Assembly: GCA_035411585.1 (NCBI GenBank)
Contig: DAONTI010000001.1
Span: 62,001-126,000, forward strand
DNA: 64,000 nucleotides
From: MWDV01 sp002070715
Lineage (GTDB): Bacteria > Verrucomicrobiota > Verrucomicrobiia > Limisphaerales > MWDV01
Reading direction: 5' to 3'
A program made the translations under genes and the position numbers. How positions within the stretch are numbered: position 1 is the first letter of the stretch; each line of letters begins with the position of its first letter. The notes beneath the pieces are model-generated. The model did no database searches and had not been told where the DNA came from. It saw nothing but the letters and a program-made list of their open reading frames with translations. This document shows positions 56,992 to 64,000 of the stretch, one piece after another.

Positions 56992-58749
56992 ATGAAAACC
57001 ATCCTTATTCGCTCCTTCACCACGGGTCTTTTACTTGCGCTGCTTTCGGCTCACTGCTTAACCAGCCACGCCCAGACCAGCGCCTTTACCTATCAGGGAC
57101 AACTGTTGGAGAACGGCGAGCCCGCCCAAGGGGTCTACGACTTTATTTTTACCCTGTATAATCAACCGATCCCCCGTCCCATCGCCGATTTGGGCAGCCG
57201 GACGAACCGGGCCGTCCCGGTGACGAACGGGTATTTCATTGCCACGCTGGATTTCGGCGCCGCCCCTTTTGACCTCGGAGCCGGTTGGTTGGGCATCGCT
57301 GTGGCCAAGGCCGGCAGCGGCAAATTTGCCCTCCAAAGCCCCCTGCAACAACTCACCTCGGTGCCTTGGGCCATGCGGGCTGAGGGCGTGTCGCCCGGCA
57401 GTGTCACCACCGCCGCCTTGGCTCCGGGAGCGGTGACCAGCGACAAAATTGCTCCGGGCACCATCGTCAACGCCGACATCTCCCCCAGTGCGGCGATTGC
57501 CGATACGAAGCTGGCCACCCTCAGCACGGCGGGCAAAGTGGCCAATGCCGCCACCACCGCGACGACCGCCAATCAGCCCGACACCATCGTCATGCGGAAT
57601 AGCTCCGGTAATTTCAGCGCCGGCGCCATCACGGCCACCGGCTTCACCGGCAGCGGTTCGGGGTTAACCAGCTTGAACGCCGCCCAACTGACGGCGGGCA
57701 CCCTGCCGGACGCGCGGCTCAGCAGCAACGTGGCCCGACGCAACGCCGCGAACACCTTTTCCGGCAATCAAGAGGTGGTCGGCTCGCTTGCCTTGAACCT
57801 GGCCTCCAGTTCGGCGGGCGGTGAGGTGTTGCGCATGAAAAAGTCCGGTGCCGCAGCGGACAACAATGTTGAATTTGCATACCACCATCGTCCCGCCGGA
57901 AACGAATTATGGTTCTCCGCCTTCAATGGGACCGTCACCCGCCATCTGCAGGGATGGGATTACGCGAATAATGCCGTGCGTTTTCCCGCCAACGGATCAA
58001 CCTTCTCCATTAATATAAACCAGCTTCGCGTAGGTGTGGGCACGGCAGTGCCCAAGCGACGCTTCCACGTGGCGGGCGAAAGCCTTTTCAATGGTTTCGG
58101 TTCGGGGCTTGAATATGCCGCGCTCACTGTGACAAACTCTGCCAGCGGTGGCGTCAGCATTTTTTCCGCCACCAGCAGTTCGGACGCAAACCTGGTGGTG
58201 GCCAACAGAGGGACCGGCGATCTGATTCGCGGATTCAGCGGCGTCACGGGAGGCGATTTGGTCTTCCAGGTCCGCAATAATGGTCAGGTCGTTTGCGGTG
58301 ACGAACTGAGTTGCAAGAGCCTGCAGATTCGCGGCGGTGCCGACCTGGCCGAGCCCTTCCCCCTGTCCGACGCCGACGCCCCTCCGGGAACGGTGCTGGT
58401 GATTGACCCGGACCAACCGGGTCGCCTCAAGATCAGTTCCGAAGCCTACGATTCCAAGGTGGCGGGAATTCTCAGCGGCGCGGGCGGGGTTCAACCGGGG
58501 ATTGTGTTGACTCAATCCGGCGTGTTGGAGGAAGGCCCCGCCGTGGCTTTGAGTGGACGGGTGTATGCCTGGGTGGACGCCAGCTTTGCGCCGGTGCAGC
58601 CCGGGGATTTGCTGACGACTTCCCCCACCCCCGGCCATGCGATGAAAGCGGTGGACGTGGAACGACGCTCCGGAGCGCTCTTGGGCAAAGCCATGTCATC
58701 CCTGTCCGAGGGCCGGGGTTTGGTGCTGGTATTGGTGAGCCTGCAATAA
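56992..58749 (+). CDS. Secreted fibre-like protein with conserved C-terminal domain (1)
   Basis: This 585-aa protein has a signal peptide ending SHAQ at about residue 28. It starts FTYQGQLLENGEPAQGVYDF, a module common in Verrucomicrobiota surface proteins. The middle is rich in Thr, Ala and Ser, with tail-fibre-like repeats. Residues 447-585 form a compact C-terminal domain beginning GGADLAEPF and ending VLVLVSLQ. It reminds me of fibre chaperone or peptidase G2-type domains, but that is uncertain. A paralogue with the same plan lies at 61333, and a metalloprotease gene begins 37 bp downstream. Confidence 0.75.
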   Translation: MKTILIRSFTTGLLLALLSAHCLTSHAQTSAFTYQGQLLENGEPAQGVYDFIFTLYNQPIPRPIADLGSRTNRAVPVTNGYFIATLDFGAAPFDLGAGWLGIAVAKAGSGKFALQSPLQQLTSVPWAMRAEGVSPGSVTTAALAPGAVTSDKIAPGTIVNADISPSAAIADTKLATLSTAGKVANAATTATTANQPDTIVMRNSSGNFSAGAITATGFTGSGSGLTSLNAAQLTAGTLPDARLSSNVARRNAANTFSGNQEVVGSLALNLASSSAGGEVLRMKKSGAAADNNVEFAYHHRPAGNELWFSAFNGTVTRHLQGWDYANNAVRFPANGSTFSININQLRVGVGTAVPKRRFHVAGESLFNGFGSGLEYAALTVTNSASGGVSIFSATSSSDANLVVANRGTGDLIRGFSGVTGGDLVFQVRNNGQVVCGDELSCKSLQIRGGADLAEPFPLSDADAPPGTVLVIDPDQPGRLKISSEAYDSKVAGILSGAGGVQPGIVLTQSGVLEEGPAVALSGRVYAWVDASFAPVQPGDLLTTSPTPGHAMKAVDVERRSGALLGKAMSSLSEGRGLVLVLVSLQ

Positions 58750-58786
58750 CCGGCCAATCCGATTAAACGCCAACCCTGGTTTTGCC

Positions 58787-60628
58787 ATGAAATCAATCTT
58801 TTCGCGATACCGCCCGCTGGCCGGGGGTCTGTTGCTCGCCTGGTGGGTCTGGGCCAGCCCGCTCTCGTTGCCGGCCGTCTCCTTGACGGATTTCGGTTAT
58901 GAAAAAATGAAGACGGGCTCCAGCCGGCCCATGCTCGTCATTCTGGCCGAATTTCCCTCACCGCCTTTTGCGCACGGACCAGACATTACCTATTTCAGCA
59001 ACCGGGTCTTCCAGGCGGGCTCCGAATGGACCGTCAACGCTTATTTCAAAGAGGTGTCCAACAATCGTTTTCAGTGGACCCCCGCCGCAGTCCTGCACGT
59101 GAACATGCCTGAATCCGGACGCCATAGAAATTTGGGCGGCGACGACAGCCGATACGCCTCGAACATCATCTACTGTGCGGTAGCCACCAACGGATTTAAT
59201 TGGGATGGCTATGCCCCGGGTAAGTCCAGCATTAGCGCGCAGGAGTTGGCCATCAGCTTGTTCTCGAACGATGGCGGAAAGTCCGCCCGGGGTGTTTCTA
59301 ATGTTCGTCCCCCGGGCTGCACCAAATCCTACTCCGGCCGCGTGTATGTTGGCCAACCCCAAGACTTGGTGGACGTTGATTGTCACGAGATGTCCCACAT
59401 TCTGGGGGCCATTGATTTTTACGGTATTTGGGGCGTCAGCGACTCCCTCCACGACCGACTGAGTCTCATGGGGCCAAATCATGGCGAAAAGTGCCACCTC
59501 GATCCGTGGCATAAATTGCAGTTTGGCTGGACGCAACCGCGTATCCACTCGTTGAACAGCAGTGGAACGACCTCTTTGCAGGCCGCACAAGTGGACGATG
59601 GATATCTCGGGCCTATCATTCTCTACGATCCCAATCGGGGGACCGATGAGTTCTTCATGCTGGAGTACCGCACTCGCACCGTTACCGACTACGGTCCCGG
59701 CTATGACCAACATGTGGCTGGCAATGGGATGGTCATCTGGCACGTCCTCCATGATGCCAACAAACACCCGCGGATAATGGCCGAGATCGCTTGGCCGGAT
59801 GCCGAACGGCCGTGGCACGAGTGCATGAAGTGTCGGGCTCTAACCCTCAAGACATCTCCCCTTGGCACCTGCCCGGCCGGGGGGCGGCATGACCCGTTTC
59901 AGGATCTACACGGGATGATCAAAAATGATCCCTCCGTCAGCGGGGAAACCGATTGGAAACGTTGCACGAAGTGCCAGTCGCTCTTCTACGGCCCGCGCGT
60001 AACGTCCAGCGTCTGTCCGGCCGGGGGACAGCATAACCCCGGCTCAGGCACCTACACCCTCTTCACCGATCCGGGTGTGCTTGCCAACCCGCATTGGCAT
60101 CGCTGCACCCGATGCGAAACATTGGTTCGCGAATGGGAAACTTCGTATTCTCCTTGGACTACCAATTCCGTTTGTCCAGCCGGCGGACGGCACACCCCCG
60201 ATACCAATACGCAGTATCGAGTCCCCAGCTTCTGGGCGATTAGAACTATACTAGCCGAGGCGCATCCCGATCTACGCCGCGGGCATAATAAGGTCTGGCC
60301 CGGAGGCAGCCGGACGCCCTGGCTGCACTGGTACGATCGAACCCCCGCCTGTGTGAGCGTGGAGGTGTCCCCTTTTGATACCGGAGACCGTTACCTCCAG
60401 ATTAGCTGGACGAGCGAGCCGGGCGTATGGGTGGACTTTTCCTACACCGGCATCAAAAACGGCTCCTTCTGGCAGCCGTTCAATCAACTCAACGAAGGCG
60501 TGAACGCGGTGGCGCCCGGCGGGTATCTCTATATCAAACACAGCGCCACCCCGCTTCCCGCAAACGTAACGAAATCCATGTACATTCGCACCTATAACGG
60601 TCCGGTCCGCATCGGAAAAAACTTCTGA
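58787..60628 (+). CDS. M6-like secreted metalloprotease with three Cys-rich repeats
   Basis: This 613-aa protein has a signal peptide (about 10-30). The active site is HEMSH (H200, E201, H204) with a possible third ligand D210, followed by LSLMG (M228). This fits the M6 (immune inhibitor A-like) family. Three repeats with W-x2-C-x2-C and CPAGG-x-H motifs lie at about 343, 390 and 437, spaced exactly 47 residues apart. They may bind metal. A beta-rich C-terminal domain follows. It would act outside the cell; the substrate is unknown. Confidence 0.82.
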   Translation: MKSIFSRYRPLAGGLLLAWWVWASPLSLPAVSLTDFGYEKMKTGSSRPMLVILAEFPSPPFAHGPDITYFSNRVFQAGSEWTVNAYFKEVSNNRFQWTPAAVLHVNMPESGRHRNLGGDDSRYASNIIYCAVATNGFNWDGYAPGKSSISAQELAISLFSNDGGKSARGVSNVRPPGCTKSYSGRVYVGQPQDLVDVDCHEMSHILGAIDFYGIWGVSDSLHDRLSLMGPNHGEKCHLDPWHKLQFGWTQPRIHSLNSSGTTSLQAAQVDDGYLGPIILYDPNRGTDEFFMLEYRTRTVTDYGPGYDQHVAGNGMVIWHVLHDANKHPRIMAEIAWPDAERPWHECMKCRALTLKTSPLGTCPAGGRHDPFQDLHGMIKNDPSVSGETDWKRCTKCQSLFYGPRVTSSVCPAGGQHNPGSGTYTLFTDPGVLANPHWHRCTRCETLVREWETSYSPWTTNSVCPAGGRHTPDTNTQYRVPSFWAIRTILAEAHPDLRRGHNKVWPGGSRTPWLHWYDRTPACVSVEVSPFDTGDRYLQISWTSEPGVWVDFSYTGIKNGSFWQPFNQLNEGVNAVAPGGYLYIKHSATPLPANVTKSMYIRTYNGPVRIGKNF

Positions 60629-60698
60629 GACAACCACAAAATGAGCTGTCCGGCGGCCCCCAAGGGTTCACGCCGGGCGGCACCTGGAGAATCCAATC

Positions 60699-61271
60699 AT
60701 GAGCCATCCAAAATTAAAATCCTGCAACATGAAAGCGGAAGACAGCGCCGCGGCGCGCCGCGCGAAGGCGGTTGGCGTTTTACCGGAAAGAAAACGCCGG
60801 ACCGGGGCGGCTGCCCGGATGCTAATGCGCACCTGGGCGGCCCCGGTTTTTCTGTTGATCGGCGCCGCCTTGGGGCGGGCGCAAAACTTGTCCATTGACT
60901 GGTGGACGATTGACGGCGGCGGCGGCACGAGTACCGGCGGCGTGTATGCGGTCACCGGGACGATTGGCCAACCCGACGCCGGCCGGACGATGACCGGCGG
61001 TCCCTTTGCCCTCACCGGTGGGTTCTGGGCGCTGCTGGCGGTGCAGACGCCCGGCGCGCCCTATCTCTCCGTGGCCTACACGACCACCAACACGGTGGCC
61101 TTGTTCTGGCCGTCTCCCTCCCCGGGTTGGGTGTTGCAGCAAAACACCCACAGCGTGGCCAGTGTGAACTGGAGCAACGTCGCCGTCACCCCCGTGGATG
61201 ATGGCACGAATCAAACCGTCATCGTCAATCCACCAACCGGCAACCGTTTCTATCGTTTGTATAAACCGTAA
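60699..61271 (+). CDS. Small secreted protein with FYRL tail
   Basis: This 190-aa protein has a hydrophobic export segment around residues 45-62 (FLLIGAALGRAQ), then a repetitive GGGGTSTGGVYAVTGTIGQ and TGGPFALTGGFW segment seen in many Verrucomicrobiota proteins. The last 70 residues are the FYRL-type tail, ending FYRLYKP. ATG 60699 gives a long leader; an in-frame ATG at 60822 or 60828 would put the hydrophobic segment at the N-terminus and is a good alternative. Role unknown. Confidence 0.7.
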   Translation: MSHPKLKSCNMKAEDSAAARRAKAVGVLPERKRRTGAAARMLMRTWAAPVFLLIGAALGRAQNLSIDWWTIDGGGGTSTGGVYAVTGTIGQPDAGRTMTGGPFALTGGFWALLAVQTPGAPYLSVAYTTTNTVALFWPSPSPGWVLQQNTHSVASVNWSNVAVTPVDDGTNQTVIVNPPTGNRFYRLYKP

Positions 61272-61332
61272 TCAACCGTCAGCCGGCCGGCCTGGCGCCG
61301 GCCGGTCAACCCCCCGATCAGGAATCCCAACC

Positions 61333-62967
61333 ATGAAACTTAAAGCTCCCTCGCTCGCCGCCAGCCTTGGGCTGGCCCTCCTCGCCCTCCTTAACGCGCC
61401 GATCCCGATGGCCCACGCCCAAGGGACGGCCTTTACCTACCAAGGCCGCCTCACGGATGGGGCGGATCCGGCCAACGGAATCTACGATTTGCGCTTCGTC
61501 ATTTACAGTGCCAGCACCGGGTCCGGCGTGGTGGCGGGCCCGTTGAATCACCCCGGCATCCTTGTCAGCAACGGACTGTTCACGGTCACGGTTGATCCCG
61601 GCGCGGGGGTGTTCACCGGGGCGGAGCGCTGGTTGCAATTGGAGGCGCGCACCAATGGTGCCGGCGCGTTCACGGCGCTGACCCCGCGCCAGAAGATCAC
61701 CGCCGCGCCCCATGCCGTTACGGCGGCCAACGTCACCGGTCCGGTGCCGGGCAGCCAACTCACCGGGACCGTGCCCAACGTCAGCCTGCCCAGTGGCGGC
61801 AACTGGGCGTTGAGCGCCCCGCTCACGCTGGGTCCCAGCACGCTGACCATTGATCCTCTTAACCATCGCGTGGGCATCGGCACGGCGAATCCGCTGGCAC
61901 CCTTGCACCTCTCCGCCAGCCAGGGCGTCGTCCGGCTGGATAGCACTACCAGCTTCCTCGGGTCGGTGCTTGACTTAAGGAACAATGCCATTTTTCCCAC
62001 CTACCTCGGGGCAATCAATTTCAACAATGCCAGCGGCTCGACCCCTGGCCAAATCGCTTATTTGCGCACCAACGTCATGGTCTTCCAAGTTGCGGGCACT
62101 AATCGAATGAGCCTCAACGGCAACGGTCGGTTGGACGTCATCGGAGACTCCTCCGAGGTGACGCTGAATAACCGGTGGTCCGCCAGCGGCGGCCTTTACG
62201 GCTACAACGCCCTCCGCGCCTCGTGTGATACCATGCTCGGCTCGGCCATTCTCGCAACTAGCGACTTTGGCACCGCCATCCAAGCCTCCAGCACCGATGG
62301 CTGGGCGGGAGTTTTCAGCGGCGCGGTGCAGATCAATTACGCTTCGCCTTTCGACAAGCCGCAGTTGCGCCTGAGAGATCCAGCAAATGACGGCTGGGCC
62401 CGGCTGCGCTTGCAGACGGGCACCAAACCACTTTGGGATCTCGCGGTGGGCGGCACGGACAACTCGTTGCGCTTCTACGCCGATGGCAACGGCGACGTGG
62501 TTTCGGTGAAAACCAACGGCCAGATGCTTGTCAAAGTGCTCACCATCACCGGCGGCGCGGACATCGCCGAGCCGTTCGAGATGTCGGAGACGGATCTGCC
62601 GCCCGGCGCGGTGGTGGTGATTGATGAGTTGAATCCCGGCAAACTGAAACTCAGCACCGAGCCGTTCGACCGCCGGGTTGCGGGCGTCATCAGCGGCGCG
62701 GGCGGCGTCCGTCCGGGGTTGAGCCTCCAGCAGAACGGCGTCATGGAAGGCAACCAACACGTCGCCCTAACGGGGCGGGTTTATGTGCAGGCGGATACCA
62801 GCAACGGCCCGATCCTCCCCGGCGACCTGCTCACCACCTCCCACGAAGCGGGGCACGCGATGAAAGTCACCGACCCCGCGCGCGCGCAAGGCGCCATCCT
62901 CGGCAAAGCGATGACGGGCCTGGCCGAGGGCCGGGGACTGGTGTTGGTGCTGGTGACCCTGCAATAA
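61333..62967 (+). CDS. Secreted fibre-like protein with conserved C-terminal domain (2)
   Basis: This 544-aa protein has a signal peptide ending AHAQ at about residue 28. It starts FTYQGRLTDGADPANGIYDL and ends with a domain (about 407-544, GGADIAEPFEMSE to VLVLVTLQ) very similar to that of the 585-aa paralogue. The middle has LHLSASQG-type fibre repeats but differs strongly from the paralogue. The start at 61333 places the signal peptide correctly. A metalloprotease gene begins 15 bp downstream. Confidence 0.78.
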   Translation: MKLKAPSLAASLGLALLALLNAPIPMAHAQGTAFTYQGRLTDGADPANGIYDLRFVIYSASTGSGVVAGPLNHPGILVSNGLFTVTVDPGAGVFTGAERWLQLEARTNGAGAFTALTPRQKITAAPHAVTAANVTGPVPGSQLTGTVPNVSLPSGGNWALSAPLTLGPSTLTIDPLNHRVGIGTANPLAPLHLSASQGVVRLDSTTSFLGSVLDLRNNAIFPTYLGAINFNNASGSTPGQIAYLRTNVMVFQVAGTNRMSLNGNGRLDVIGDSSEVTLNNRWSASGGLYGYNALRASCDTMLGSAILATSDFGTAIQASSTDGWAGVFSGAVQINYASPFDKPQLRLRDPANDGWARLRLQTGTKPLWDLAVGGTDNSLRFYADGNGDVVSVKTNGQMLVKVLTITGGADIAEPFEMSETDLPPGAVVVIDELNPGKLKLSTEPFDRRVAGVISGAGGVRPGLSLQQNGVMEGNQHVALTGRVYVQADTSNGPILPGDLLTTSHEAGHAMKVTDPARAQGAILGKAMTGLAEGRGLVLVLVTLQ

Positions 62968-62982
62968 CTCCGGGGGCGCCGC

Positions 62983-64000
62983 ATGAAAACAAACCTTCTC
63001 GCGAGCATTCTGACCGGGTTGGCCTTGCTGGCGGGCTCCGCCGATGCGCAGATCATCAACCTGCGTCTGTCGGTTAAAATCATCGTCCATCCCACCTCTG
63101 GAAATATGCCGTCTGGCATCTCGGCGCAGACCCTCACCAATGCCATCAACGCCGCCAACGAGTGGATGGCCTCCTACTGGCGCGGCTATCGCTATCAATT
63201 GACCGAAGTGGTCGCCATTGGCGGCCCCAACGAGGGCGGATCAAGCGGCCCGAGCCGTTGGTTCGGGAAGACTTTCCGCGGCGGGACCGAATGGACCACC
63301 TTTTACAACCTGGCCCAAACGAATGGTCTCTATCGGTTGCGCACTAACCAGGTCAATATCTGGGTGGCGACGCCTTTCGCGGACCCGGGGGACTCCGGCG
63401 GCGCCATGCCGATTCCCCCCGGGGAAGTGAGCACTCTGGGCGGGCAGATTTTTGTGGATGATGGCGCGTGGTGGGTGGTGCATGAACTGGGGCATTTTTT
63501 TGGTCTGCTCCATACGTTTAACGGGGAATCCAAAGACAACTGTACTCCTGGAGACGATGGTTTGACCGATACGCTGCCCGACAGCAACTGCTGGACAAGC
63601 CTGAATCAAGTGGCCCAGTATTATTTTGGCCGGAATTACGACGCCCTCAACGATCATCAGCAAATCCAGGTGGGCGATGTTTATTTCAACGTCATGTCCT
63701 ACCACGAAGCCACGAACAAGAATACTCTGGAAAACCGGTTGACCGAACAACAACTGGACCGCATCACGGATCACGCCAACGGTGACCGGCATGCCTTTGC
63801 GACCGGCTTCACCCGGCATGTCAGTTCCACCGGCAACAACGGGAACTCCGGCCTGCTTCGAGCGGCGCCCATGCGCACCGTGCTGAACGCCGTCAATGCG
63901 TCGGCGTCTGGCGGCGGCGATATCGTGCTGATTCAGCCCGGTAACTACAACGAAACGATGACCATCAACCGGCCCGTGACTCTTCGCGCCACCCGGGCCG
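62983..64000 (+). CDS. M43-like secreted metalloprotease (3' end missing)
   Basis: Starting at ATG 62983, the frame is open to the window end (339 codons). It has a signal peptide (about 1-23, ending ADAQ). The metzincin zinc site is HELGHFFGLLH (H167, E168, H171, H177) with a Met-turn in NVMSYHE (M238). This matches pappalysin/cytophagalysin (M43) proteases. After about residue 290 a beta-helix-like segment starts (VLNAVNASASGGGDIVLIQPG). Fifteen bp separate it from the fibre-like protein gene. Confidence 0.87.
   Translation, partial: MKTNLLASILTGLALLAGSADAQIINLRLSVKIIVHPTSGNMPSGISAQTLTNAINAANEWMASYWRGYRYQLTEVVAIGGPNEGGSSGPSRWFGKTFRGGTEWTTFYNLAQTNGLYRLRTNQVNIWVATPFADPGDSGGAMPIPPGEVSTLGGQIFVDDGAWWVVHELGHFFGLLHTFNGESKDNCTPGDDGLTDTLPDSNCWTSLNQVAQYYFGRNYDALNDHQQIQVGDVYFNVMSYHEATNKNTLENRLTEQQLDRITDHANGDRHAFATGFTRHVSSTGNNGNSGLLRAAPMRTVLNAVNASASGGGDIVLIQPGNYNETMTINRPVTLRATRA

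Overview
The window looks like a chromosome segment of a Verrucomicrobiota bacterium, probably near the Pedosphaera/Limisphaera group; this is inferred from gene content and no rRNA is present. The signs are a PEP-CTERM protein, tandem Tat-exported Gfo/Idh/MocA oxidoreductases, a prepilin-type protein with an ADGH motif near its end, many large secreted LamG/Calx-beta-like proteins, GC-rich DNA, few clear Shine-Dalgarno sequences, and intergenic islands of hairpin repeats.

Layout. 1-7000: serine hydrolase (partial), alpha/beta hydrolase, PEP-CTERM protein, two Gfo/Idh/MocA oxidoreductases, LysE exporter. 6832-8131: a 1.3 kb non-coding repeat island. 8132-22824: mutS, a small hypothetical gene, an Rnk/GreA-type factor, GMC oxidoreductase, a MITE-like element, HAD-UbiA prenyltransferase, GT39-like membrane protein, a 1004-aa secreted protein, an HpnA-like epimerase and a lipoprotein, followed by tRNA-Leu(CAA). 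23041-32227: a complete-looking clade II nitrous oxide reductase operon on the minus strand, read in the order cytochrome c-cupredoxin, nosZ, nosB, DsbD-like protein, nosD, nosF, nosY, Sco. Most junctions overlap by 4-8 bp, and a perfect dyad lies just upstream. 32594-35550: rsmE, HAD phosphatase, prfA, rpmE. 35819-45414: a glycosidase neighbourhood with a secreted GH84-type protein, a prepilin-type protein, a 1081-aa LamG protein, and an AraC-family regulator fused to a second GH84-type domain. 45502-56330: rlmN, comB, serS, glgA, lepB, lepA, a nuclease-HhH protein and a phytase-like esterase. 56992-64000: secreted proteins in which a fibre-like protein is twice followed closely by a metalloprotease.

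The points most worth following are the AraC-GH84 fusion regulator, a C-terminal module ending in FYRL that recurs in otherwise unrelated secreted proteins, the fibre/metalloprotease pairs, the unusual copper-site spacings in the nos operon, and a 192-bp element made of five hairpins with terminal inverted repeats and TTA flanks. All functional calls come from reading motifs and context; no database search was run.
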